A DNA stretch of 64,000 nt from Diadema setosum (GCF_964275005.1 NC_092705.1:14941885-15005884); one strand, 5' to 3'; positions 36,801-49,706 are shown, counted from the stretch's first letter. The notes: generated by a model not told the origin, from the letters alone. Numbers and translations: made by a program.

Positions 36801-38228
36801 GTAGCTAGATTGAGGCACAGTAAGACTAAGAGCTACCAGGTCATGGTCGGCACCACGTTTTTAGAAGTGGGGTGGGGGGGGGGGGGCAATTTATATTTCT
36901 GGTGCCACTTCCGGATTTCTTCAGCTGACAAAACAAAACAAAACAAAACAAAGCATTCAGCGCAACTTTCTGCTATGCTACCACTTCCAGGTTCAGGATT
37001 TGCCACACCAGCTGACAAAAGCCCCAAGTGGTAATACTCTATTTAAAAAAAAGGAAAAGAAAAAAAAAAAAAAAGGTTCCGCTGCGCCGGCCCTGCAGCA
37101 GTGCAGGTAATTCCAGTATGGTAAAGGAGCGCTGAAACACATCTGAAGACAGTGAAGTTCTCAAAACTAGATCCATTGACCATATTCTTAGTTGATGCAT
37201 GCATGCATCATTATAATCTTTATCAGCCTACTTTACTTCCACTATCAGCATGGCCATTGTTCTTTGAGTTAAGGTCAACAGCACTCAACAGGGTGCAACA
37301 CGCACTGCCGCGCCGGGGGCACATGATGCAGCATATGCAGCATGCAGCAGCAGGCAGGTGCGCGTGTAGACAGAAAGATCCGTCTGTCCGGAGGACTCTT
37401 TGCCATTAACCCTGTCCTCCGTAGACAGATGGAAGGTATCAGTACCCATTGCTGTGGGGATGTATACGGAGGGGATCCGTGAAGCCAGACGCAGTCTCCG
37501 CAGAACATTCCCCGACACAGATACAGACCGATCTTTCGGTCAAGTGCGCGTGCGGCTATGTACTTCCAAGACCAAATGAAGCTATTTGAAAGTGGCAAGT
37601 ACGTGTCACAAGTTCCAATATCGTATCGACACCAACATGAACCAAGACTCTTTTTACTAGTTTTTTTCTAGTCACAATGGCTAGAATAGAGTTATATTCA
37701 TGACTGTTAATTAAATAGATTAGCAAGTGCCTAGTAGTTTATTTTAGTATAAATTTAGAAACTCAAGCCAAGATTCAAGAAGAGCATGAAGAGATGGATC
37801 CGACCCTCACAATCGTCAATCGATAGTTGTTTTTGTCTTTTAGACTTTTAGAGACTAGAAATCTAGATATTACGCAGATCCTCACATAATGTAGCCCATG
37901 TGCTAGTTGTTGCTGGATCTGGATCACTGGGATGTACTAACTCACTTAAAATTAAACTTAGATTTAAATAGAGTCTTGGGCCAAGGTTCATCACACACAC
38001 TGAATGTTTTTAACTTCAAGAAGAAGTGTGTAGAACTCTATACAGAGCCTCTACACAATTTACAGCGAGTGGGACTATTCACGACGGCAGTATACAGAGC
38101 TCCCTGACCTTTGATAGGACGCCGACGTCACAATATCAAGTCTTTGTTAATTCAAAGTCACACAAGGGATAAATATAATGAATTACTACCAACCTTGCAT
38201 TTAGATACCAAATCAACGGCGAAGTCAT
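18078..38228 (-). CDS. MCCC1: Methylcrotonoyl-CoA carboxylase subunit alpha, complete 17-exon model
   Basis: Biotin-dependent subunit of mitochondrial 3-methylcrotonyl-CoA carboxylase in leucine breakdown. Exons in gene order: 38194-38228, 35099-35157, 34416-34558, 32830-32925, 32309-32430, 31387-31534, 30431-30552, 29767-29878, 28677-28758, 23963-24090, 22988-23171, 21963-22072, 21277-21493, 20043-20179, 19494-19637, 18675-18848, 18078-18185. All introns are GT-AG and phases close to 706 aa plus stop; human MCCC1 has 725. Biotin carboxylase starts at [16 protein letters not shown] (from residue 37). The glycine-rich ATP-grasp loop RGGGGKGM begins near 196, and [16 protein letters not shown] lies near 321-336. 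A biotinyl domain ends the protein with SMKM, Lys669 being the biotin site (the usual motif is AMKM). Exon 1 ([11 protein letters not shown]) is chosen because its phase fits exon 2 and the start is basic with no acidic residues, as in a mitochondrial presequence; its donor GTTGGT is weak, so exon 1 is the least sure part. Confidence 0.95.
18225..18625. mobile_element. Diverged copy of the TTAA-flanked foldback, MCCC1 last intron
   Basis: It shares GATGAGAAGACTAC, TTGTGATGTCATACAT and CACTCAGTCCACATGTATAT with the full copy at 13586-14149, but the terminal TTAA sites are not preserved. It fills most of the intron between the last two MCCC1 exons. Confidence 0.55.
20673..20882. mobile_element. 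Diverged TGTATACGC/GCATATACAG MITE
   Basis: Left TTGTATACGCTATATATTTT and right GGCATATACAG match the intact element at 28879-29127. An inverted relative follows at about 21050-21270 just before an MCCC1 exon. Confidence 0.45.
22771..22927. repeat. (ATGGT)n pentanucleotide microsatellite in an MCCC1 intron
   Basis: About 30 copies of ATGGT with a few GTGGT/GGGGT variants. ORFs on both strands (MVWYG and IPYHT repeats) are translations of it and not genes. Confidence 0.95.
23687..23825. mobile_element. Foldback MITE with ATTTCATGAAGCA ends
   Basis: GGGGGCATTTCATGAAGCA on the left is inverted as TGCTTCATGAAATACCCCC on the right. Its core (GAAATCCTTGCATCTGATTG) is the inverse of the core of 33715-33862, so the two are relatives in opposite orientation. 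Confidence 0.7.
24833..25537 (+). repeat. Left arm of a long inverted repeat in MCCC1 intron 8
   Basis: About 700 bp that recurs inverted at 27858-28548, roughly 90 percent alike by eye. Shared words include ATTTGAGATATACGCGGAAA, TTCAAATCTGAGGTTAGTTT and CGCAAAGACCTGACTTATCA. Its inner end is a pogo-like MITE (25356-25529). It contains a perfect 26-bp palindrome at 25010-25035. Confidence 0.85.
25356..25529. mobile_element. pogo-like MITE at the inner end of the left arm
   Basis: TA flanks both ends (25354-25355, 25530-25531). The ends are CAGGTTAATCCTGTTATAAC and, inverted, CAGTCGAATCCTGTTATAAC, a style typical of pogo/Tigger elements. The interior repeats CTTATAACGAA. No ORF. Confidence 0.65.
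26220..27620. repeat. Degenerate tandem array with GGGAGGG...CCCTCCC hairpins
   Basis: Four to five units of about 230-300 bp, starting near 26240, 26810, 26950, 27120 and 27290. Units tend to carry a G-rich and then a C-rich block (GGGAGGG ... CCCTCCC), a GGAGnTTTT stretch, and in several cases CTGAAATTCA-CAATCTGG-GCAAACTT. The first unit has GAGCGAAGCGACCGAG. It sits between the arms of the long inverted repeat. Confidence 0.55.
27776..27842. repeat. Poly-G / CTGCAG / poly-C perfect hairpin
   Basis: A long G run, CTGCAG at the centre, then a longer C run, preceded by a GT repeat. Length is likely unstable and may be misassembled. Confidence 0.6.
27858..28548 (-). repeat. Right arm of the long inverted repeat in MCCC1 intron 8
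   Basis: Inverse of 24833-25537, with its own pogo-like MITE (27867-28044, TA at 27865-27866 and 28045-28046) at the inner end. The pair would fold into a dsRNA stem of several hundred bp in the MCCC1 pre-mRNA. Confidence 0.85.
28879..29127. mobile_element. TA-flanked MITE with CTGTATACGC ends
   Basis: TA at 28877-28878 and 29128-29129. The ends CTGTATACGCTGAATATTTT and, inverted, CTGTATACGCCATATATTTC match. The interior holds several TTTTGCGA and TTCGCGAA words on both strands. No ORF. Confidence 0.75.
31260..31318. repeat. (ACAA)n microsatellite in an MCCC1 intron
   Basis: Tandem AAAC/ACAA units beginning just upstream of 31320. No coding meaning. Confidence 0.85.
33145..33617 (+). repeat. 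Dispersed repeat starting TTACCTCCGCCAAGGAAGG
   Basis: It starts TTACCTCCGCCAAGGAAGG with GGTTATGTTTTTGTTACC after it, includes CAGATTTGGATGAAACTTGC, and ends GGCGGAGGTCCGCGCTCTC then GAGTGCTTCTCTAGTTA. From memory this repeat type occurs in many invertebrate genomes. The edges GGCGGAGGT and ACCTCCGCC are inverted, so it looks like a non-autonomous DNA element. Confidence 0.55.
33715..33862. mobile_element. Foldback MITE with GGGCCC...TTTCATAAAACTTGTCA ends
   Basis: Left GGGGCCCATTTCATAAAACT and right GGGGCCCGTTTCAGAAAACT (inverted), each followed by TGTCATCAGTGACAA. The core CTCAGCCAATCAGATGCAAG is shared, inverted, with 23687-23825. Confidence 0.75.
34683..34790 (+). mobile_element. tRNA-derived SINE, copy 2
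   Basis: A tRNA-like head has a D-arm CAGTTCAGTCGGTAGAGC, an anticodon-like stem-loop CCGGGCTAGCAATCCGG (loop centre AGC) and a B box GGTTCGAATCC at 34736-34746. The acceptor stem does not pair, so it is not a working tRNA gene. The tail GATGGAATCCCATTTTC matches the copy at 15865-15955. Confidence 0.65.
35820..36500. repeat. Degenerate tandem array in MCCC1 intron 1
   Basis: About five diverged units, 120-150 bp each, of the form GACATGGC..CAAACACTGAGGGCGC..AGCAAGTTTGAATAATATCCGA(C)AAGAAATGTGGC. Units start near 35835, 35985, 36130, 36290 and 36430. Confidence 0.5.
36817..37100. repeat. Low-complexity G/A-rich repeat near MCCC1 5' end
   Basis: A G run, AAAC repeats and an A run between GGTCGGCACCACG and TCCGCTGCGCCGGCCCTGC. 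Two copies of CACTTCCGG/CACTTCCAGG followed by CAGCTGACAAAA. It resembles 12760-13165. Confidence 0.35.
37330..37560. repeat. Inverted repeat around GAAAGATC
   Basis: Left GTGCGCGTGTAGACAGAAAG with ATCCGTCTGT faces right ACAGACCGATCTTTCGGTC with GTGCGCGTG. GTCCTCCGTAGACAG lies inside. No protein-like ORF and no identified family. Confidence 0.4.
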
Positions 38229-39079
38229 GTTGCTAGACTACTTTTTTAGGTCGTTCTTCAGCAATAATTTTTCGCGAAATAGAAAAGTCTCGTTCCTTAA
38301 ATTTTATGTTATGCTTAATATTTATTTCCTATTGAATACTTAATTATCTTAATGACAATCTTTTTATATATAAATTGTACTTAAATTAAATTTTATATAA
38401 TTTTGTATAGTTTATTTATTTTCTATTGATGCAATAAAAATTCAAATTTTCCTTAAATTCTATCACGTAGATTTTCTGATTGGCAATGTTGTTAACAGCA
38501 ACCACTATCAACATCACAAGAAAAAGGTAAGAAAAACATTCGCTCCCTGTCTTATTACTTCGTCAGATCTACAACGTGAACGAGGTGTGTGGAATGAACA
38601 TTTAATGTATATTTTGCTCAGGTGTAGTCTTCGTATGTTGATTCTGTGTATCCTGTTACATTCCATTGTGTTCTTGACATCACCATTTCGACAGCAAATG
38701 GGTTGTTAAATGTAGTCCCACCCCTTGGTTTTTCCGTCGGTAATACAGGCTACAGCCCTATTCATTGTAATGCCATAGGCTACCCATGGATTGTTGCGGC
38801 CGCGGCGGCACGGATAGGAATAGGATAGATCTGTAAATTACATTCACTCCAGGCCTAGGATCTGACTTATTACTATTACATGTTAATTGGGCCACAATTT
38901 CCTATTTATCATGTTTGTAGTCATTTAAGTGACGTAAAGCAAAAGTTGCTTTCTATGTCATAAATTTTGATAATCTACCCGAGTGGCCTAGTGGTCACTG
39001 GTACTATCGTGCCTTCGTGGTAGGGAGTTCGACGGATTGCCATTTCGCGCTATCGTATCTGCTAACATTCTTCTTCTTC
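38229..39079. other. Intergenic upstream of MCCC1
   Basis: This should contain the MCCC1 5' UTR and promoter. 38240-38480 is very AT-rich. A tRNA-like A-box (TGGCCTAGTGG) near 38985 may be a SINE remnant. No exon seen. Confidence 0.3.
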
Positions 39080-41140
39080 TTCTTCTTCTGTATATTCTGC
39101 CTCCTTCAATCCTGAAGATTCTTGCAGATTTAAATGCGTGTGTGCATATCACAAGGGCACCCGAGTGTGCAGTACCTGAATGCAAGGTGCGTTATTTACA
39201 TGGTGCAAGTAAAAACCCGTTGCTCGATTTACTCCACATCTTCCGTCAGGCGATGACGGAAGACCTCCACAGACGGTGCCAGGATGACCTCTTGGGGCAG
39301 GCTGTTCCACTGCCGTACTGTGCGAGGAAAGAAGGACTGTTTGTGTTGTTCTGTCCTGGAGATGGGGACCAGATAGCCATATGGATGAACTGTTCTTGTT
39401 TGTCTTGTGATGGGGTGGATGTGGTGGTGGTCCATGTTGAAGTCTACCAGTGATTTGTGCATCTTGTACAACATGGTCAGCCTGGAGACTTCTCTTCTTT
39501 TCTGAAGTGAAGGCCAGCCAAGTTGTTTGAGCATTTCTGACACGCTTGAGGTATTATGATACCGGTTTAGCACATATGTGACCCTGCACCTCAAAACAAA
39601 CAAAAAGTCGCCAGACATGAATTTTTAGTTAAGACCATATTCTGAAAGAGCAGACTTTAAGCTTTAAAATGATGTATAACTCAAATCAAATGGATTCTCC
39701 TAACCTATCTTAATATTGGAAAGAAAGCACAAACTCAGGAAAAGTGTGAACTGAGAAAAGAGGCTCTGAAGTACAGTGTCTATTCAAGCGCTTAATCTTT
39801 GCCAAACCGTGCTGGCTGTGCGATGAATAGGACAAAAAAAAAAGGAAGTAAACCACCAGAGTAATAACAATGAAGGGATTATCAGATTAAACTGAAATTA
39901 AGCATGCCCCATAAACACATTCTGTCCATAATTAATGCCGACTTTCAAAGCAGTAGCACTATTCTTTCAAAAGTTATTAGAGTTGAAAGTGAAGAGTGCG
40001 GACAAGGTTTTTCAGAAATGAAAAAGGGATTCTAAAGACACACCTAATCACACTATTCTACCAAAAATGTTCGAGATAAACTGCTAAAGAAAACACACTT
40101 TCCTGCCCGTTTTATGATACCAAATTTTAGCATAATGTAAAAGAAGACCCGCTCTTTCAGAAAATATGAAAAAGTCAAGTTCGGCTAGGTTGACCCATTT
40201 CACTTATTTGCAGTCCTCACGCAAAATCAGTGTGTGCGACTTTATGTTCGTTTTGAGGTGCACGGTCACATATCGTGCAGCGCGTCTCTGGATCATTTCC
40301 AGCTGTTGTATGCATCCAGTTGTGTAGGGATCCCAAACTGAACATCCATATTCAACAAGAGGATGCACAAGTGCCTGGTACGCTGTCGTCTTGAGTTGGG
40401 TTGAGTGGATGCGTAGATTACGTCGGAGGAAAGCCAGGGTGTTATTTGCCCTCTTGCAAATGTTAGAGATGTGTTGGTTCCATTTGAGGTTGGTTTCAAT
40501 TGTGATGCCCAAGTATTTGGCAGATGTGACAGTGTCCAGGACTATGCCATTCAGAGTGTATTGATGATGATGTCTAGTCCTCTTTCTGGTGACTGTTATT
40601 GCGTGGCATTTACGGGGATTGAGTTCCATCAGCCAGTCACTTGACCATTTACTGAGTTTATCTAGGTCTTCTTGTAGGAGCCTGGCATCTTCATCTGACT
40701 GGATGGTCATATACATGATGGTATCGTCTGCAAATAGCCTTACTGACGTGGACATGTCTGTGGGCAGGTCATTGATATAGAAGAGGAAGAGACAGGGTCC
40801 AAGGACTGATCCTTGTGGGACTCCAGATTCAACTTCCACTTCAGATGAGGTAGTTCCATCTAAGACGACTCGCTGTCTTCTGTTTGTGAGGAAGTTTGTT
40901 ATCCATCTGATGTTATGGCCTCTTACTCCGTAGTACTGCAACTTGTGAAGTAGTCTTTTGTGTCCAACTTTGTCGAAGGCCCTGCTGAAGTCTGTGATGA
41001 TGATATCTGTTTGCTTGTTCTCCTCCATGTTGTTTATCAGGTCACTGATGAAACTGATGAGCTGGAGTTCGCAAGACTTCTTTGCCCTGAAGCCATGTTG
41101 GAGTGGGTAGAGGATGTTGTTGTTGTTTGCATGGCTCATG
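39080..41140 (-). mobile_element. jockey/CR1-like LINE, 5'-truncated, split by a MITE
   Basis: The minus strand encodes reverse transcriptase: LQHGFRAKKSCELQL, TDFSRAFDKVGHKRLL, GVPQGSVLGPCLF and the catalytic FADD box (RLFADDTIMYM), then the C-terminal RAARYV...LNRYHNTSSVSEMLKQLGW, ending with PRTVRQWNSLPQE. The endonuclease and early RT are missing. The open frame joins a chance palindrome (TTTGCATG-GCTCATGCAAA) near 41130, so the 5' end is truncated there. The 3' end shows an (AAG)n-like tail near 39070-39090. The frame is open except for the 694-bp MITE at 39577-40270, so the copy is fairly young. CR1 and jockey clades are not separable by eye. Confidence 0.85.
39577..40270. mobile_element. 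TA-flanked MITE inserted in the LINE
   Basis: TA lies at 39575-39576 and 40271-40272. The inverted ends read TGTGACCCTGCACCTCAAAA and TGTGACCGTGCACCTCAAAA and stay alike through AAAGTCGC, about 35 bp. It splits the LINE between ARYV and LNRYHN codons. TA duplication suggests a Tc1/mariner-type transposase; none is encoded. Confidence 0.85.
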
Positions 41141-43502
41141 CAAACAACAACAAACAACAAACAACATTTGAAAACCAGGTTATGATAATCTGTTGTAACG
41201 TCCACATTTCTTCATCTTTTATCTTCTAAATTCATCCTCAAGCAGCAAAGGAGTAGAAGTTTTCAAATATCATATTAGTTTTGACGAAATTAGTTTGCAA
41301 AAGCTGAAAACGAAACTTTGAAAATAAAATTTACTCTACATTGGCCATTCGCGCGATGTCTCCATTGCACGGAAGTCGCCATTTTGGGAAATGTTCTGCT
41401 AAAACCTTTGAACTTTGACGTCATACCACTTACTGTAGGGGTACCCTTCGAATGTGTTATGAAATGCATCGTGTACCGTACTCGAAACATTACGCTTTTG
41501 AATGATACTACTCACTGCATAACTGTCTACATTTTCGCAATGCAAATCGAAAGATTGTTTTGATGAGACTTTTACACCCATTTTTACATCAATAATTCTG
41601 TTGAAAATCGTCCAAGATCTATAATATTTAGAAAGTGGAAAAAGGTATGGAAAAGTAGTATGTTATGAAAGTCTTAAGTTTTCTGAGCATGTTGCACCTT
41701 GTTGCTGTGCGTGTTACTGGCGCGCAGTGCGCAGTCCGATCATGAAGTGTTCGGGCCGCCATATCCCCGGGCGCTATAACCAGGAACGTGTCAGTGCGGT
41801 TAGGGCCGCCGGTGTGGGTTTTGTATCGTCAACATGATGGGCAGATTATGATTTGTCTTCATTAACAAATATGAGTTTGTATTTTGAATAGGTTTTGAAA
41901 CCTACTCATATAAGGTCTATGTCATACAATGATCATGGCTAATCTTATTGATATTTTGTTATATGTTTATTAATTGTCTTTTTTTTTGGGCTTTGGTGGG
42001 GCATTGCTCACAAAACTGGGGTCTGTGGTTTTGTTTTGCTTTATTTTGTTTGTTATTTCTTTTAATTTCTTTTTTTTTTGGGGGGGGGGCGATGCGGTGG
42101 GAAGGCTGGTAATAACCTCCCTTCATGCATTTTTCACACAAGTGTATTTCCTTTTTGACATGCTTTTTGTGTCCATTTATGTAGCTGTAAATAGAAAGAG
42201 TCCAAGTTACAAATAATACAATACACTGGAAAACAATAGCTATACTCCTCATTCCACTATCAAACTTTACAGAATGTATAATGGTGATAAAACATGCATG
42301 TATCTTTGTCAGATTAAAAGGTATATATCCTATTTTAAACATCCATTGTTTCTTTAATACCAAATAGAGCTCTGCAACTGGAAAACTTCAACAAGATATC
42401 ACTTAACAAGTTCACAAGAAACATCGTTAAACTAATACAACTCTTCACTAAGTTCAGAGAAAGATGTAATTATCTTGGCCTATATATAGCTTATTTGAAC
42501 ACCATTCTTACTTTTGTGACAAGCTTTCCAGTGATACCAAATAAATATTGTTAGATGTAGCTGCAACTGGAAAATGTTTATGAACATTCAAGTGTTTTGG
42601 GAAATTGTCGCTACTCGCCGACAAGAAAAAAAAAAGAAGCTGTACCGATGATAAAGCTTGCATAAGTCAAATTTAAGGGTATTAAGCTGATTTAAACACC
42701 AGTATGTTTCTTTTTTGACGAGCTTTCCAATGATATCACATTTTTGTAGAGCTCTGCAACAGGAAAAAGTCTGTCAAAGACTCAATACATTGGACAATAG
42801 TCATAACTCACTGTTTCACTTCTAAAATTTACAGAATGAATTTCACTACAAAAAATATTGAAACCTGCATATCTCGGTCAAATTTAAAGATATAATAATA
42901 AAGCTGATTTAAACACCATTGTGTTTCTTTCTTTTTTTTTTTGACAAGCTTTCTGTTGATACCAAATTTATTAGGCTGCTGCAAAGAAATCTATTTTCCG
43001 TCAAACTCCCTACAAGTGGTTTTCTTTTGATGGTGAAAGGCTGCATATGAAAATAATCTATCTTGATTTGTGATCTTACCACCATCTGCAACTGCAGCAG
43101 CCGGGAATTAAATTAGTAGTAATATTGACATATTGCCCATCAGTAGTTACAGTTTACGATTATTACCAATAGCAGCATGCAGCAGCAGTAACCACATAAT
43201 GGTGAACAAAAGTGGAAAAGGTTTAGATCTATTTTCTTCAAGCTTCAAGTTCTTATGCAGAGTCTAGTCATCATACTGCTCATCAGATGGTGGCTCTTGT
43301 GTAAATCATGATATTTGTTCATTTTGTGCTTAGCTATAACTGCCTAAAAATCCAGTATTAATTTTCAACTCATGAATATCATTGAATTTGACATATACAA
43401 AAATATTTTATCCAAGAGATGATCGCAACAAAGATCCTAAGTAGGCTCTTTGATCTCGATTAGAAAATGCCATTGATTTCTTACAATTTCTATTTTGTCT
43501 AG
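41141..43502. other. Upstream region of AKAP14
   Basis: 41690-41830 is GC-richer (CGCGCAGTGCGC, GGGCCGCCATATCCCCGGGC) and is the best promoter/first-exon candidate. A CTAG acceptor after a T-rich stretch ends at 43502, implying an upstream non-coding exon. The rest is repeat-rich. Confidence 0.4.
42230..43000. repeat. Degenerate tandem array upstream of AKAP14
   Basis: Four diverged units of about 190-220 bp share GATTTAAACACCA, TGTTTCTTT, GACAAGCTTTCC-GTGATACCAAAT and GCTCTGCAACTGGAAAA. Units centre near 42330, 42520, 42720 and 42940. Confidence 0.5.
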
Positions 43503-43518
43503 GACAAGTCACTAAGGT

Positions 43519-45817
<2,299 letters not shown>

Positions 45818-46320
45818 GCGATACCATCTGAACAATTAATGTCACTCTTATCGTTGTCGTGTTACCATAGTCCATGACTGGAAGTCTGCCTCACTTCATA
45901 GCTCCGATGTTTGGGCGTCCTTTATGCGAGAAGTCCTTTCATAACTTTTCACGGGATTGCAAGTTTTAAGGATCACTGATGCAGTGAAAATTTTCTGATA
46001 TCAGACTGGTATGAATGTGTCTCTTATTTATCAACAGTCAAGATGCACCCTGTTGGGGATGATAATGCAACAGGAATTTACAGCTTCTACCAGCCCTATG
46101 CAATTTTTGTTTGTGAGCTTTCATCCATTACTGTCAACTTTCTCAAGCAAAGTGATCTTGGTGTGACAAAGTCCACAGGAGTGGATGAAAGCTCACCTAT
46201 AAAACTGCCCAGAGGTATGTAGAAGCCATAACCTCCTGCTGTATCATTTATTCTGTTCGAATTCATTTAATCCATACGCCATCCAAGATTGTTAATCTCC
46301 AAAACATCACGAAAAATAAA
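45818..46320 (+). other. AKAP14 3' UTR candidate
   Basis: Non-coding sequence from the stop to the first AATAAA (46315-46320). Transcript data would be needed to confirm the end. Confidence 0.4.
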
Positions 46321-46808
46321 TATGTGAACCATTTAAAGTGTTGCAGGAACTCAAATCTGTGCCTGAGAAATTCATGATGAGTTTGTGTCAGGAATGAACC
46401 ATCTGATAAGTAAAGCAAGTGCAGTAAATCTCATGTAAACTGACGCTGCAAAGTCAACAAATTGCACAAGTCAGCACCATGTTATAATCTGATACAGAAT
46501 TTTTCCTTTCTTGTATTTTTCATTTGTTGAGTTCCATTTAAGGTCAACAGATTTTCTCCAGTCTTGTGCATGCCAATTTACATAAGGTTTACTGTAGTTG
46601 AATTTTTGTCAAATGCAAATTAGATACCATAGATGTTGTTGTTGTCAGACAGAACTCAACACTTTAAATTGGCACCTTTACAATATGCAAGTTTACCTGT
46701 TCATTGCTAGATTGTAGTCAATATCAGGCAGTCTTTATTGCTGAACTTTGCAATCTAAAATGGTCATGACACCTTTGAAGAAGTTATGATATACTGATAT
46801 AATATAAA

Positions 46809-46962
46809 CAGTGGCGGATCCAGAGGGGGGCACACTGGGCCCGCGCCCCCTCTTTATTTGTTGTTAAAACAAAAGAAAAGAAAGAAATTGAGATGAAACC
46901 TGGAAGTAGCACCAGAAAAATCGTTTGCGCCCCCCTTTACGGAATTCCTGGATCCGCTCCTG
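46809..46962. mobile_element. MITE with CAGTGGCGGATCCAG ends
   Basis: Left CAGTGGCGGATCCAG, right CTGGATCCGCTCCTG. C-rich and A-rich interior. I could not find a matching target duplication, so the superfamily is left open. Confidence 0.6.
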
Positions 46963-47077
46963 TTAAATATTCATAGAGTCTATGTGTACTGATGAATATG
47001 TGTACTGTATATAATGTGACAAATATTATCACCATACTTCACTGCCATGATACGAGTTGGCAAATCCTATTCATGTA

Positions 47078-47657
47078 CAGTCCGACCTCTCCCATCTGGA
47101 CATGTCCGGACCAGCGCTCATCTGGATAAGGGATTTGGCTGGATATGGGAGACTTGATGTTTTACACACGCAACTGCTACCAAATGGCAGGTACATGTAC
47201 ATGTATCAATTTTGCTTGATCATGTCACATCCTCGTCAGCTGGTCTCCGTTCAGAATTTCTGATAATTTGCCCAATGAACGATCGCCTGTACCATACCCT
47301 GATTTAGCGAACAATTTTCTGTCCCTGTTCTTGCTGTGATTTGGGGGTAATGAATGTCTAAATGCATGTTATGTAGATGAAAATCTAATGAGAATGTATG
47401 TTAATTCTATGTAGGGAATGATTAAGTACACTGTATAAACAGCTCTGTTGCTGTGCGCAGCATGTACCGGTACACAGCATCTGGTCAGGCTAGGGAATAA
47501 TATGAAATTCATGCGAGTTTGTACAAGAATTTCTTTTGAGTTTGGAATCTCCCTTTTCCTAGTTATTAGATTGAAAAAAAAAAAAATCACAGTGAGATTA
47601 CCTCCTAATAATACAGAGATCCAGATAGAGGGAGGCCAGATAGGAGAGGTCGGAATG
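47078..47657. mobile_element. pogo-like MITE (CAGTCCGACCTCTCCCATCTGG type)
   Basis: TA at 47076-47077 and 47658-47659. Ends CAGTCCGACCTCTCCCATCT and, inverted, CATTCCGACCTCTCCTATCT. A second inner word GGATAAGGGATTTGGCTGGA follows the left end. No transposase. Confidence 0.7.
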
Positions 47658-47659
47658 TA

Positions 47660-49160
47660 TTGCAGTGAATAGATACCCTGCTGTCATCTGAGAAAGTGCA
47701 CTGAACTGTCCTTGTAAATACAATATAACTTTATATACTATGTGTCAAAGTTTGTTTGTCTGAAATGTGTTTTTGTCCTGTATGAATGACATGGCCAATG
47801 CTAAATATGTTTTCACTTTTTTCTTTATCTTACTGGGTCCCTGGTCCCAGTCAGAATAATCTCCTAACAAATTGACGTTGCCCCAAACAAGACTGTGTAA
47901 ACTCATTTTTTTTTTTTGAATGCACTGTAAAAGACATAACTTTTCTTCAAACTTAACCATCCCCCAAATCCTGGTGCTTTCAACATGGTTTTGTGGATTG
48001 TCTTTGCATCCATACTGTTTACAATTTTACTTTTCTTTTGATCAGAGTTCAAACATTATTCAACTTCAACTACTCCAAACAAAAACTTTGCTCTGGGTAA
48101 CACCCTTCAAAAAGTTTTGATTTGATCAATTAATATCTCTGGATACGAACATTATGACCATGAACCACACACAAAAACACCTAATCACACATTGATAAAT
48201 ACAAACAGTACAAATACACTATACATTTTATTTTCTCATTACAAAATGTGACTACATGTTTTGTACATCATGTAAAGTCAAAAAGATAGTACAGTTGACT
48301 CTTGTTACAATGAATACAATGTACTGATATAACAACCTCTCTGCACGACAAAATAATTTTCTCTCCTATAGTTCATAGATCCTTTAAAATCTACTGTCTG
48401 TCAAAACCCGATATACAAATATTTTAAAATAACAAAAGTAATTTCACTGATCTTGAGGAGTTGGTTATACCAGGAGTTCATTCTATTGACAAAGGTCTTG
48501 GTAGCAAAATTAGTTCACAGATTGTGCTGACTGCAAGAATACTGGCACATCTTTAAACATACCAGAGGAACAAAAAGTGTGACAACATAAATAAACAATG
48601 CACTACATGACAGAGATATGTTTGTGATTTCATGTTACATTATAATATGATACTGTATATAAAAAATGTATATTTTCTGGTAAGGCAAGAGACATGTTTT
48701 GCACCGGAAGACAATTGACACTAAATGCAGCCTTTTTACATACAACACACATGGTTTCTACAGTGACAATCTCCCAAAACTATAATGTTGAAAACTTGAC
48801 TTTGTCCCCTGGAAAATAGATACGACATGCCTTATCAAAGTGACAAATATGTCATATTTGTAGAAAGGTTAAAGTTTAAACACTACATACATGTGTGTGA
48901 GGCCCCTGCATATTGACCAAGAAAAAAAAACCCTCCTTGCTGAGAAACTAATTATTTTGAAAGACACATTTTTCATGATACAAAATCATATTGATTCTGT
49001 GATGAATTCCATACTCGCATTTAATCCCCTCATAAGAAAACCTAACTAAAGTGAACCCTGTCATAATGGGATTGACAGGACCTAGACAATTTTCTTCTTG
49101 TAATGAAATCTCATTGAAACATACACTCAAAGATTGCTTCATGAATACATTACTAGTATC
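47660..49160. other. Intergenic between AKAP14 and TMTC4 ends
   Basis: AT-rich with no coding exon. It may contain the distal TMTC4 3' UTR; on the minus strand an AAAATAAAATG near 48225-48235 is one possible poly(A) signal. A weak pogo-like terminus (ACAGTTGACTCTTGTTACAA) lies near 48292. Confidence 0.3.
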
Positions 49161-49167
49161 ATACTCA

Positions 49168-49341
49168 CATGAAGCACTATTGCAGGATGGTCCCAACAAA
49201 TTTAGTCCCACTTTCAAGTAAGAGAGTCCTCTTGTTAGCTTGTGCTTGTGTCAACATGAAGCACCATTAAAGGATGGTCCTGACAAATTTAGCCAAACTT
49301 TCAAAGTGAGAGAATCCTCTTGTTAGCTTGTGCTTGTGTCA
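49168..49341 (+). repeat. Tandem direct duplication, about 86-bp unit
   Basis: Two adjacent copies run from CATGAAGCACTATTGCAGGA and CATGAAGCACCATTAAAGGA to a shared TCCTCTTGTTAGCTTGTGCT. They differ at only a few positions. Confidence 0.75.
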
Positions 49342-49706
49342 AATACAGAGTATTTTGAAAAATACTTTTGTAAACTTGCATTTGTAATTTCAGTGAAACC
49401 ACCAAGTACAATATCATCCCAAACTGAGTACAATATCATCCCCCACCACCGTTCTTTTACATTCTAGGAGCGCACAAAGCAAATAAGGGAAATACAGTTG
49501 TAATGACTTCAACACTTCATCTCCTCTTGCAAAATCATATGATGTGTCTTTGAAAATAGCTCACTACATGTATATTGAGTGAGAGACATACCTGTATGTG
49601 TTCAAAAAATCTGTACCACAACTATCTTTTGGCAACAGTAAAATCTTGTACAAATCACATTTGTTACAGTGCAATTTGCCTGTACTACTTTTCTTAAATA
49701 GGAATA

